From an uncultured Clostridia bacterium (lineage in GTDB: Bacteria; Bacillota; Clostridia; Christensenellales; UBA1242), in contig CANQDP010000004.1 in the NCBI GenBank assembly GCA_947593585.1, forward strand, positions 33,201 through 97,200: 64,000 nt of DNA. The letters run 5' to 3'. Of this stretch, positions 33,145 to 42,447 are shown piece after piece (positions within the stretch are counted from its first letter, which is position 1; the number at the start of each line of letters is the position of its first letter). The notes below the pieces were generated by a model, which was given only the letters and a program-made list of their open reading frames with translations, was not told the origin of the DNA and searched no databases. Position numbers and translations under genes: made by a program.

Positions 33145-34437
33145 TTATTTCACAATTTCGATTTCAAGAGGTAAGGTAAAGCCGCACGCTTCTTTTACCT
33201 TTGCATTAACAATCTCAATTAGAGTGGAAATGTCCTTGCCGCTTGCACCTCCCGTGTTAATGATAAACCCAGCGTGTTTTGTGGACACCATAGCACCACC
33301 AACCCTCAGCCCTTTAAGCCCAAGCGCATCAATAATCTTTGCCGGCACAATCTCGCAAAGTTGTTTCCCATTCGAATTATATTCAATTAGAGCATTTTGC
33401 CCGCAACTGTCCTTGTGCGGATTTATTTCATTATTTATCCAATATCCACCATTATGATTATAACAGTTGTTATTAAGATTTATATTATCATCATTTAGAT
33501 TTACTTCACAAATTTCTCCATATTTTATCTTTACAATGTGCTTATAACTATTGTTATGCAAATCTGTTTTTTTATTGGGTTTTTTATTTTCCTTGTCGCA
33601 ACTGCATGATTTAAAATTTATTAAGGTGTCCTTCTTATCATCACAACATGGGTCATAAAATTTTGCACTAATTGTCTGTTTTTCATTGTTGTCTTCCAAC
33701 TTAAAACCCACTAAGCCGTTGCCTTCATTATCATTATAACAAATGTTATTATTTTTTATTTTGTCTTTATCAATGAAAAATCGCTTAAACACACTCCCCG
33801 CGCTGGGGAAGTCTAGCGGTTGGGTGGCGGATTTTTTTGCCAGGGCGGAGAGCATGTTTGATTTTATTGTTTCTTTATCCGCAAAATTTAATTTGAGTTT
33901 AACCCTCAAAATAACAAAATCACCATGCTTAAATCTGCTAGTGCGATAGCCAAATTTACAGGCAGAATTTTTTAATTTCACATGTTTGCCAGCCCCGTCT
34001 AAGCAGAGCACATATTCAACAAAATTATTAAACTCAACTCCAAAAGCGCCCAACCCGTTAACCACCGCACCGCCCACGCTAGATGGTATGCCTGCAAGTT
34101 TTTCTATTCCTCCCAAACCATGATTAAGGCAGGCGGGAATTAGTGCAGAAATTGCCACGCCTCCGTCAGCATAAACGCAGTTGCCTTTCAATAAAATTTT
34201 ATTTGCTCTGTTCACAATAATAGCCCCGTCAAACCCGTTGTCATCAAACAGCAAGTTCGCACCAAACCCTATAATCTTATATCTTATTTTGTGTGATTTG
34301 CAACAAAAACACACTTTATTTAGTGCACTGTTGCTGTGCACAACAAAGAGGAGTTTTGCTTTTCCTCCCACCTTAAAAGTGCAAAATTCACTTAGTTTTG
34401 CTCCTTTAAAAACCTCAATGTCCTCATAAATTTTCAC
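33145..34437 (-). CDS. murB: UDP-N-acetylenolpyruvoylglucosamine reductase with a large Asn-rich insertion
   Basis: KLSEFCTFKVGGKAKLLF...IGFGANLLFDD...LAGIPSSVGGAVVNGLGAFG...YRTSRFK...FPSAGSVFKR[~130 aa insert]PAKIIDALGLKGLRVGGAMVSTKHAGFIINTGGASGKD; GTG start at 34437 likely. Confidence 0.92.
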   Translation of the reverse strand: MKIYEDIEVFKGAKLSEFCTFKVGGKAKLLFVVHSNSALNKVCFCCKSHKIRYKIIGFGANLLFDDNGFDGAIIVNRANKILLKGNCVYADGGVAISALIPACLNHGLGGIEKLAGIPSSVGGAVVNGLGAFGVEFNNFVEYVLCLDGAGKHVKLKNSACKFGYRTSRFKHGDFVILRVKLKLNFADKETIKSNMLSALAKKSATQPLDFPSAGSVFKRFFIDKDKIKNNNICYNDNEGNGLVGFKLEDNNEKQTISAKFYDPCCDDKKDTLINFKSCSCDKENKKPNKKTDLHNNSYKHIVKIKYGEICEVNLNDDNINLNNNCYNHNGGYWINNEINPHKDSCGQNALIEYNSNGKQLCEIVPAKIIDALGLKGLRVGGAMVSTKHAGFIINTGGASGKDISTLIEIVNAKVKEACGFTLPLEIEIVK

Positions 34438-34462
34438 TGCAAATTTCCACCAAAAAAAATTG

Positions 34463-35386
34463 TTAAAAACAGTTTGGAATGCCCGCACTCAAAAGTGCGT
34501 TTTCCATATCGTTATATATTCCTGTGGAATAAATTTTGGGATACTTGCTGCTAAAAAGTCCATAGTCTACCAGGCTAATTTGGTGTTCGTCATCAAGTGC
34601 CATTTGCAAAAATTTCATGCTGATTTGGTCATTAGTTGTTATGCCCAAATATTGAATTAGGTCTGTGTAGTTGCCAATCGGCGTGATGCTGGCACTCGCT
34701 CTGCCCACAGCGTTTAGGTTGCTCACCCTAAACACATCTCGCGCACTGCCCAAAAGTTTGCTCTCTTTGTCATAGATAAAATCTTTATAAGCTTCATATT
34801 GGCTTTGCTTCTTAGTTAAAGAATAATTCATTTCGACATAAATTTTTTCTGGGTGGATATAATCATTTTCGCCACAATAGAAATTTTTCACTTGCCCGCC
34901 ATGGCTAAATTCCGCATATCCACTAACCAGATATGGCAGGGCAAAAAGCTTGCTGTTAAAGCTCCCGCTCGCCACCAATTCATCGCGCACATCGTGAGTG
35001 GCAGTTAATTCTACAAAATGAGGCAAAAGCAGTTTGCCCACTCCAAACCCAAACGAAACGATGTCCGGCACACTTTCATTTAGTTCACTTTCAAGTTTGC
35101 TTGGCTCAATTTGTTTTATCATAATCAGCACGCCTTTGTTTTCACTCTCAATTTTTCGTGCAATGTTTTTTAAAAAGGTCAGGCGCGATTTGCTCCCACC
35201 TTCAAAAGTTTCAATATGCCAAACTGTGTAGATTTTAGTGTCGACCACCGGCTCTTTATAGATTTCGTAGTCTTTTGCTTTTTTTATGGCAACCAATGGC
35301 ACATATATGCATAAAAAAATAATTCCCGCCACACTTAATAGTTTGACCCAATGCTTTTTTAGCCAATTTAATTTAAAAAATTTCAT
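34463..35386 (-). CDS. Putative membrane-anchored extracellular solute-binding-like protein
   Basis: N-terminal TM; SBP-like IYTVWHIETFEGGSKSRLTFLKNIARKIESENKGVLIMIKQIEPSKLESELNESVPDIVSFGFG. Confidence 0.6.
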   Translation of the reverse strand: MKFFKLNWLKKHWVKLLSVAGIIFLCIYVPLVAIKKAKDYEIYKEPVVDTKIYTVWHIETFEGGSKSRLTFLKNIARKIESENKGVLIMIKQIEPSKLESELNESVPDIVSFGFGVGKLLLPHFVELTATHDVRDELVASGSFNSKLFALPYLVSGYAEFSHGGQVKNFYCGENDYIHPEKIYVEMNYSLTKKQSQYEAYKDFIYDKESKLLGSARDVFRVSNLNAVGRASASITPIGNYTDLIQYLGITTNDQISMKFLQMALDDEHQISLVDYGLFSSKYPKIYSTGIYNDMENALLSAGIPNCF

Positions 35387-35423
35387 ACTTATTGTATGAA
35401 ACTTTTTTTTAGTTTATTATATG

Positions 35424-35780
35424 TTAATTTAATGTTGAAATTGTGCCATTTGCCTCATTAAGGTCTTGAATATATCTAGGAAACCTTAATTGACCATATT
35501 CATTTTGTGCGGTTTTCATATAATTTAAATATGCATTATACATTTCTGCCAATCTTTCCGCACTTGCCCTGCCAAGATGTGATGATATCCTTGCACTAAC
35601 GACCGTTAGCCCAAAATCTCGCAATTCATATCTGCAAAGTTTCCCATCTGCCTCAAATTGCAATATTCTCGACCCGTTTTTAGAGTTGGATAAAAGCAAA
35701 TCGTCCACCTTACCAAACACTTGTTCTGCAATTATTTTTGCGTCCTCTTCTGTGATGTCCCTAACATAAATATTTCTCAT
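35424..35780 (-). CDS. Hypothetical protein
   Basis: ORF with RBS aaggaaa; no family recognised. Confidence 0.6.
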   Translation of the reverse strand: MRNIYVRDITEEDAKIIAEQVFGKVDDLLLSNSKNGSRILQFEADGKLCRYELRDFGLTVVSARISSHLGRASAERLAEMYNAYLNYMKTAQNEYGQLRFPRYIQDLNEANGTISTLN

Positions 35781-35879
35781 AAGTTTTCCTTATAGGGCGA
35801 TTATAACATCGGTTTTGCGATTTGTCAATATTTTAATAATTTTCTTTTAAATAATTTAAAACTATGTTATAATAAAATT

Positions 35880-37685
35880 ATGAACATCATTATGGATAAA
35901 GTTAAACGCTTGACTACCGACCCGGGCGTTTACATCATGAAAGATAAAGATGAAAATGTCATATATGTTGGCAAAGCCAAAAATTTAAAGAGGCGCGTCA
36001 GCCAATATTTTTTGCGCAAGCAAGAGCATATAAAAGTTCGCAATATGGTGGAGAATATCCGCGATTTTGATTTTTACATTGTCAATGACGAAGTTGAGGC
36101 TCTTGCCCTAGAAAATAACCTTATCAAAAAATATAAGCCTTATTATAACATTTTGCTTAAAGATAGCAAAACTTATGCCTATATCAAAATCAATTTGAAA
36201 GAGGACTATCCTCATTTTGAAATTTCACGCAGGCTTAATAAAACGGACAAATATTTCGGGCCATATATGGCAGGAGTTACGGCAAAAGATGTCATTAGCA
36301 TTTTAGATTATGCCTTCCCGCTTCGCAAATGCCGCCTGCCGCTCACCGAGAGCAAAAAACCGCTAAAGCCTTGCATTTTCCACGAAATGCACTTATGCTC
36401 GGCTCCGTGCGCCCACAAAATCTCAAAAGCGGAATATATGGGCATCGTGAATGACGCCATTCGCTTTTTAAAGGGCGAAACAGACGAGGTTGAAAAGATT
36501 TTATTAGAAAAAATGCAAATAGCGTCCGACACTCAAAACTATGAAACCGCCATAAAATTGCGCGATAGGCTCAATATGTTAAACAAGATGAAAGCGCGCG
36601 TTATCACCAGCCTTGGAAGCCTTGTTGACTATGATGTGTTTAATCTAAAAACGAGTGGTGAGTTTTCGGCAATGTGCGTGCTAAACATTCGCGGTGGCAA
36701 GTTGCAAGGTGTTGAAACCTTCGACATTTTAAATTTTTTGGACATAAACGAGGCGTACACTCAGTTCGTTATGCAGTATTACACTTCGCATCCGCTCATT
36801 GTGGATGAAATCATCATGCCGGATGTGGACACGCAAGAAATCGAAATCTTTTTGCAAGATAAGGCTAAGAAAAAGGTGGCGGTAACCAAGCCAAAAATCG
36901 ATAGCGTTAAGTTTAAACTGCTAGAAATAGCCGAGAAAAATGCCATAATGCACATGGAAAAGAACCTAGAGCGCACCACAAAGCAGCAAAACGCCAGCAT
37001 AGGTGCGGTTAGGCAACTTAAAAAGGATTTAGACCTAAAGCATGAGCCAAAGCGCATCGAATGCTATGATATTTCCCACACTTATGGCACTTACACCGTT
37101 GCCAGCATGGTGGTGCTGATAAATGGCGAAAAAGCGCCGTCAATGTATCGCAAATTTAAGATAGAAACGGTGGATTTCATTGACGATTTCGCTTCAATGC
37201 GCGAAGTTTTGACTAGACGAATGGAAAAGTTAAATAGCGATGACATCAGTTTTAGCCAGATGCCAGACTTGATTGTTATAGACGGTGGCAAAGGGCAACT
37301 CGGCATTGCGGTTGAAGTTATGGAAAAATATCATTTCACAAACGATTTGATTTCACTTGCCAAGCGTGAAGAGGAAGTGTTTAAGCCTTATGAGCCACGC
37401 CCGTATATGCTTTCAAAGGGCAGTTTTAGCCTGCGTTTGGTGCAACTTGCACGCGATGAAGCGCACCGCTTTGCAATCACCTTTAACCGTAGCCTAAGGC
37501 AAAAGGGTATGTATCGTGGTGGGCTAGAGAGCATTGAGGGTGTTGGGCCTGCCACTCGCCGTGCTCTTTTAGGCAAATTCCGCACGATAGAAAACATCAA
37601 AAACGCCACTCTTGAAGAACTAGAGCAAACAAAAGGCGTGAGCACGTCCACCGCACTAAATATTTATAAAAGGTTTAACAAATAA
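35880..37685 (+). CDS. uvrC: UvrABC system protein C
   Basis: TTDPGVYIMKDKDENVIYVGKAKNLKRRVSQYF (GIY-YIG); FEISRRLNKTDKYFGPY; IECYDISHTYGTYTVASMVV; IDGGKGQLG; C-term HhH. Confidence 0.97.
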   Translation: MNIIMDKVKRLTTDPGVYIMKDKDENVIYVGKAKNLKRRVSQYFLRKQEHIKVRNMVENIRDFDFYIVNDEVEALALENNLIKKYKPYYNILLKDSKTYAYIKINLKEDYPHFEISRRLNKTDKYFGPYMAGVTAKDVISILDYAFPLRKCRLPLTESKKPLKPCIFHEMHLCSAPCAHKISKAEYMGIVNDAIRFLKGETDEVEKILLEKMQIASDTQNYETAIKLRDRLNMLNKMKARVITSLGSLVDYDVFNLKTSGEFSAMCVLNIRGGKLQGVETFDILNFLDINEAYTQFVMQYYTSHPLIVDEIIMPDVDTQEIEIFLQDKAKKKVAVTKPKIDSVKFKLLEIAEKNAIMHMEKNLERTTKQQNASIGAVRQLKKDLDLKHEPKRIECYDISHTYGTYTVASMVVLINGEKAPSMYRKFKIETVDFIDDFASMREVLTRRMEKLNSDDISFSQMPDLIVIDGGKGQLGIAVEVMEKYHFTNDLISLAKREEEVFKPYEPRPYMLSKGSFSLRLVQLARDEAHRFAITFNRSLRQKGMYRGGLESIEGVGPATRRALLGKFRTIENIKNATLEELEQTKGVSTSTALNIYKRFNK

Positions 37686-37688
37686 AGT

Positions 37689-37713
37689 CCAAGCTCAACC
37701 GCTTGGTTTTTTT
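37689..37713 (+). terminator. Rho-independent terminator after uvrC
   Basis: CCAAGCtcaaccGCTTGGTTTTTTT. Confidence 0.8.
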
Positions 37714-37823
37714 AATTTTTTTAGCAAATTCAGCACTTTAATTATTTTTGTGTTCAAAATTTGCCGTTATTAGCACTCAAATAAAAAGATTGCTAAAAAT
37801 TTTTAAAAATTTGTCAAATTTGC

Positions 37824-37852
37824 TTGACATTGCAATTTTTAAGTGATAGAAT
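37824..37852 (+). promoter_or_regulatory. Putative sigma-A promoter of the ctsR operon
   Basis: TTGACA - 17 bp - TAGAAT. Confidence 0.8.
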
Positions 37853-37861
37853 AAGGGCGAA

Positions 37862-37878
37862 AGTCAAAGAAAGTCAAA
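37862..37878 (+). promoter_or_regulatory. CtsR operator (direct heptad repeat)
   Basis: AGTCAAA-GAA-AGTCAAA fits RGTCAAANANRGTCAAA, directly downstream of the -10. Confidence 0.85.
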
Positions 37879-37975
37879 CCACTGTGATTGTAAGTTGCTC
37901 CCTATCCCCGTGCAAGTGCTTGTGGGGTTCAAAATAAATGACAAACTGTGATTTTCTTAAAAGGAGAGATGAGGT

Positions 37976-38437
37976 GTGAATAAGAGTGTGAGTGATATAA
38001 TCGAAGAATTTATAATGTCTAGCTTAGACGATGACAGTTTCATTGAGTTGTCGCGAAATGACCTTGCCAAATTCTTTGCCTGTGTGCCTAGCCAAATCAA
38101 TTATGTGCTAAACACTCGCTTCACAATAAATCGTGGTTTTGTGGTCGAAAGCCAGCGAGGTGGCGCGGGGTATATTAAAGTTTCGCGCTTAAAAGATAAT
38201 GACGACAATTTCTTAAAGTCTGCGTTAGACCTTTGCAATCAGCCGCTAAATTTAACTGACGCAAATCAACTCATCAATCAAATGATGGATAGAAATTTGC
38301 TAAGCAAAAATGAATGCGAACTTATTAAAACCACAATAAGCGCAAAAGCGCTAAATAACCCCATAAATATTGATAATACTATTCGTAGCAATATTTTAAA
38401 ACAGGTTATAATTAAATTGATGCAAAATCATAAATGA
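37976..38437 (+). CDS. ctsR: Transcriptional repressor CtsR
   Basis: SDIIEEFIMSSL...IELSRNDLAKFFACVPSQINYVLNTRFTINRGFVVESQRGGAGYIKVSRL; GTG start, RBS aaggagag. Confidence 0.95.
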   Translation: MNKSVSDIIEEFIMSSLDDDSFIELSRNDLAKFFACVPSQINYVLNTRFTINRGFVVESQRGGAGYIKVSRLKDNDDNFLKSALDLCNQPLNLTDANQLINQMMDRNLLSKNECELIKTTISAKALNNPINIDNTIRSNILKQVIIKLMQNHK

Positions 38438-38539
38438 CAAAAACAAGGCAAAATTTTGCAAAAAAACGCAAAAAATGGTGCAAAATTTGAAATTTTAAAA
38501 AATTTTTAGCCAAATTTAAAAATAAAAGGAGAATTAATT

Positions 38540-39040
38540 ATGAAATGTGATCGTTGCGGAAAGCCAAGTGTCTATCACTCAACGCTAATTGTAAATGGAG
38601 TGAGCCAAACCACAAATTTGTGCAGAGAATGTGCAATCAAAGAAGGGGTGTTCAATTCATCGCCTGCCAGCATTTTCGATGATATGTTTGCGCCTTTTAG
38701 TGATTTCTTATCTTTTGAAAAGGTGGCAGATATCGTTTGCCCGGTTTGCAAAACAAGTTTGCGTGAATTTAAAAACACTCAAAGGTTAGGTTGCCCAAAT
38801 TGTTACGATGCTTTTAGAGATGAAATTTCACGAATAGTAAAAAAGATTGCTCCGTTTGAAACTCATAAGCCAGAAATCAAAGCAAAGGCAAAGAGTGTGA
38901 AAACGAAAAAGAGCGAAACAAAGGCAGAAAAAATTGCAAGCCTTAGGCAAGATATGGCGGTTGCTGTGAAAGAAGAGCGTTATGAAGATGCAGCAAAGAT
39001 AAAGAAGCAAATTCAAAAGTTGGAGGCAGAAAATGAATAA
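38540..39040 (+). CDS. mcsA: McsA-like zinc-finger/UVR protein
   Basis: CDRCGKPSVYHSTLIVNGVSQTTNLCRECA; CPVCKTSLREFKNTQRLGCPNCYDAF; C-term UVR motif. Confidence 0.92.
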   Translation: MKCDRCGKPSVYHSTLIVNGVSQTTNLCRECAIKEGVFNSSPASIFDDMFAPFSDFLSFEKVADIVCPVCKTSLREFKNTQRLGCPNCYDAFRDEISRIVKKIAPFETHKPEIKAKAKSVKTKKSETKAEKIASLRQDMAVAVKEERYEDAAKIKKQIQKLEAENE

Positions 39041-39959
39041 TGTAATTTCCACAAAGGTTAAGATTTTTAGAAATGTTAAAGATTATAAATTTGTGCCAAA
39101 ACTTGAAGAGCAAAAGAAAGATGAAATTATAGATAAACTTTCTTCTGCGTTAAAAGGCGAAATGAATTTGCTTAATATAAACACAGTTGACGAAAACATC
39201 GGCAAATTCCTAAAAAGCAGAGGCTTAATTTCAAATGCAGCAAATCCAAATTTCTTTTTGGGCAAATCAAATAATTGCAGCATCACCTTGTTTGATGATG
39301 AGCATATCACAATCACTTCGCTCGCCGATGGATATGATAAATCCGCTTTCGAAGTTGCTCAATCGCTTGCTTCTCTTTTATCAAACAAAATAAATTTGTC
39401 TTATAGTGATAACTATGGCTATCTTATGAGCGACCTATCAAAAATTGGTGCGGGCGTTAGGATTGAGTGTGTGATGGATTTCAACTCGATTGTGGCTCTT
39501 GAAAAAATCGAGCAGGTTAGGCAAAATGTTAGGAAATTAGGCTATTCTTTGGCAAAAACTGACGATAAAAACCTGTTCGTCTTATCCACAGTCTGCAATC
39601 TTGGGTTTAGCGAGAGCGAAATATTTAGCGAGTTTGATAAAATGGTTAATAAACTTCAAGACCTTGAAATAGAAAGTGCAAAAATGTTGGATGTTTCCAA
39701 CCATGATGAATTGTTAGATAGAGCATTGCGCTCAGTTGCGGTGTTGAAATCTGCATATATCATGGATTATGTTGAATTAAAATCTCAAATTTCCACTCTT
39801 CGCACCGCTTTAAATTTAGGGCTAATAGAAATTTCTTCCAAAACGCTAAACGAATTGCAGAATTTAACCTATGAAAACAAAGAATTTATATCAAGAAGCG
39901 AAGCCATAGGCTTAGCAAAAAATGTGCAAAAGATTTTAAAAGGAGATAAAAATGTATAA
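39033..39959 (+). CDS. mcsB: McsB-family protein (protein arginine kinase homologue, catalytic motifs apparently lost)
   Basis: Operon position between mcsA and clpC; residual similarity (LISNAANPN, YGYLMSDLSKIGAGVRIECVM) to the McsB/guanidino kinase fold. Confidence 0.8.
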   Translation: MNNVISTKVKIFRNVKDYKFVPKLEEQKKDEIIDKLSSALKGEMNLLNINTVDENIGKFLKSRGLISNAANPNFFLGKSNNCSITLFDDEHITITSLADGYDKSAFEVAQSLASLLSNKINLSYSDNYGYLMSDLSKIGAGVRIECVMDFNSIVALEKIEQVRQNVRKLGYSLAKTDDKNLFVLSTVCNLGFSESEIFSEFDKMVNKLQDLEIESAKMLDVSNHDELLDRALRSVAVLKSAYIMDYVELKSQISTLRTALNLGLIEISSKTLNELQNLTYENKEFISRSEAIGLAKNVQKILKGDKNV

Positions 39960-42420
39960 CCTAACAGATTTGGCAAACAAAACCATTCAAGTGGCGAGCC
40001 AATTCGCCTCAAATTATGGCAACGAGGTTGGCACAGAGCACATCTTGTATGCTCTCACAAAGGTTGAAAGCAAATCTAAAAAATTTTTGCAGGCATATAG
40101 GCTGGATAGCGACATCATAAAAGATGTGTTAGACCAAGTTGGTAATAAGGGCATTCCTTCAAACACTGTTGAAATCACCCCGCGCGTTAAAGAACTCATC
40201 ATGATTGCATCGTCCATTGCAAAACGCACGCATAGTGCCTATATTTCAACCGAGCATTTGTTGGTTGCACTTTTAAGCCAAGAAGATAGTTTTGCCATTG
40301 GAATTTTGCAAAACGCCCTTAAATTAAACACTTTAGAGATGCGAAACAAGGCGCTTGGGCTAATCACAAACAATCAATCCAATCCGCAGCAGCAGGCATT
40401 TAATGCAGACGGATTTGTTCAGCTTGGTAATATGGGTAATAATTCAAATTCAAATCAAAGAGAAAGTTATAGAAGCGAATTGCCAGAAGAACTTTTGGAA
40501 ATGGGTTCAGACCTAACTTTGCGTGCAAAAAACGGCAAAATTGACCCAATTATTGGTAGAGACGGCGAAATAGAGCGCATGATAGAAATCCTTTGCCGCA
40601 AAACGAAAAACAACCCAGTTTTGATTGGTGAAGCAGGCGTGGGCAAAACAGCAATCGTTGAAGGTCTAGCTCGCCGAATTGTGTCGGGAGATGTGCCCGC
40701 TTTCTTAAAAAATAAAACCATTTATAGCCTAGACATTGGTGGCTTAATGGCTGGCACAAAATATCGCGGCAGCATGGAGGAAAAACTAAAGAATGCCATT
40801 GAATTAATCACAACCAACAAAAATATCATCGTTTTCATAGACGAAATTCACACGCTTGCTCAAGTTGGCAGTGAAAAGGGTGAAGCAAATCCGGCAGATA
40901 TGTTAAAGCCATATCTTGCGCGTGGAGAAATGCAAACAATAGGTGCAACCACCACAGATGAATATCGTAAATATATTGAGCAAGACAAAGCGTTGGAGCG
41001 CCGTTTCCAGCCAATCACGGTTGACCCTCCAACAGTTGAGCAAACAATTGAAATCCTAACTGGTTTGCGTGATAGTTATGAGGCATTCCATAATGTTAAA
41101 ATTTCAAACGAAGCAATAAAAGCAGCAGCCGAATTGAGCGATAGATACATTCAAGACCGTAGCCTACCAGATAAGGCAATCGACCTGATAGACGAGGCGT
41201 CAAGCCGTGCAAAAGTGAAAAACAATTATGAAAGCAGCGAAATCAAAGCCTTGAAAGAAAAACTTTCAAAGTTAGAGGTGGATAAAGAGAACGCCGTAAC
41301 GCGTGAAGACTTTGAAAAAGCAAGCAAATTGCGTGACCAAATTGCAAAAACCAAAGAAGAAATAGAACGCCAAAAATCAGTTTCTATCAAACCACAAACC
41401 GAAACGGTTATCACAGAGCAAGATGTGGCAGAAGTTGTCAGCAAATGGACAAACATTCCGCTCACAAAGCTCACAGAAGGGGAGGCTGAAAAACTTTTGC
41501 ACCTTGAGAAAGTGCTCACAGAGCGCGTAAAGGGGCAGGACGAAGCTGTTGAAAAGGTGGCAAAAGCCATCAGGCGCAGCCGCATAGGCATTCGCGACCC
41601 TCGTCGCCCAATTGGCAGTTTCTTGTTCTTGGGTCCTACAGGTGTGGGCAAAACTGAACTTAGCAAGGCTCTTGCGGAAGCGTTGTTTGATGATGAAAAT
41701 AAGATTATCCGCCTAGATATGAGCGAATTTATGGAAGCCCATAGCGTAAGTAAGTTAATAGGAAGCCCTCCGGGGTATGTTGGCTTTGACGATGGCGGGC
41801 AATTAACCGAGCAAGTTAGGCGCAAACCTTATAGCGTAGTTTTGTTTGATGAAATTGAAAAGGCGCATCCGGAAGTTTTCAATATGTTGCTTCAAATTTT
41901 GGATGACGGCCGCTTGACCGATAGCCACGGCAAAGTGGTAAGTTTTAAAAACACCATCATCATTTTAACGTCAAACATTGGCAGTGATAAACTAAACAAA
42001 ACCAACGTAAATTTAGGCTTTGGCGATAGCGCTAAAAACGATAAGTCCAATGTTATGTTGGACGAACTTAAAAAATATTTTAAGCCAGAATTGATTAACA
42101 GAATAGATAATATTGTGCAATTTAATAAACTTTCTCAACCTGTGCTTAAAGAAATTGCAAAGAAAATGCTTGCCGACCTAAACAAAAACTTAAAACAAAG
42201 TGGAGTAGAGTTGAAATTTACGCCAGCAACATTAAATTATCTTGTTAAAAATGGCACGAATGAGGATTTTGGTGCGCGTCCACTTCGTAGGCTTATCACC
42301 ACCAAAATTGAAGATGAATTGGCAGATAAAATGCTAAAAGGCGAAGTTAAGTCTGGCGACCAACTTTTAGTTGATTGCAAAAATGATAAATTAGCATTCT
42401 TAACCAAACAAGCAGAATAA
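39952..42420 (+). CDS. clpC: ATP-dependent Clp protease ATP-binding subunit ClpC
   Basis: Two AAA+ modules ([27 protein letters not shown]), UVR motif [17 protein letters not shown]. Confidence 0.97.
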   Translation: MYNLTDLANKTIQVASQFASNYGNEVGTEHILYALTKVESKSKKFLQAYRLDSDIIKDVLDQVGNKGIPSNTVEITPRVKELIMIASSIAKRTHSAYISTEHLLVALLSQEDSFAIGILQNALKLNTLEMRNKALGLITNNQSNPQQQAFNADGFVQLGNMGNNSNSNQRESYRSELPEELLEMGSDLTLRAKNGKIDPIIGRDGEIERMIEILCRKTKNNPVLIGEAGVGKTAIVEGLARRIVSGDVPAFLKNKTIYSLDIGGLMAGTKYRGSMEEKLKNAIELITTNKNIIVFIDEIHTLAQVGSEKGEANPADMLKPYLARGEMQTIGATTTDEYRKYIEQDKALERRFQPITVDPPTVEQTIEILTGLRDSYEAFHNVKISNEAIKAAAELSDRYIQDRSLPDKAIDLIDEASSRAKVKNNYESSEIKALKEKLSKLEVDKENAVTREDFEKASKLRDQIAKTKEEIERQKSVSIKPQTETVITEQDVAEVVSKWTNIPLTKLTEGEAEKLLHLEKVLTERVKGQDEAVEKVAKAIRRSRIGIRDPRRPIGSFLFLGPTGVGKTELSKALAEALFDDENKIIRLDMSEFMEAHSVSKLIGSPPGYVGFDDGGQLTEQVRRKPYSVVLFDEIEKAHPEVFNMLLQILDDGRLTDSHGKVVSFKNTIIILTSNIGSDKLNKTNVNLGFGDSAKNDKSNVMLDELKKYFKPELINRIDNIVQFNKLSQPVLKEIAKKMLADLNKNLKQSGVELKFTPATLNYLVKNGTNEDFGARPLRRLITTKIEDELADKMLKGEVKSGDQLLVDCKNDKLAFLTKQAE

Positions 42421-42447
42421 AAAAGGGCGTTGTGCCCTTTTTATTTT
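42418..42447. terminator. Bidirectional Rho-independent terminator
   Basis: AAAAAGGGCgttgtGCCCTTTTT. Confidence 0.8.
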
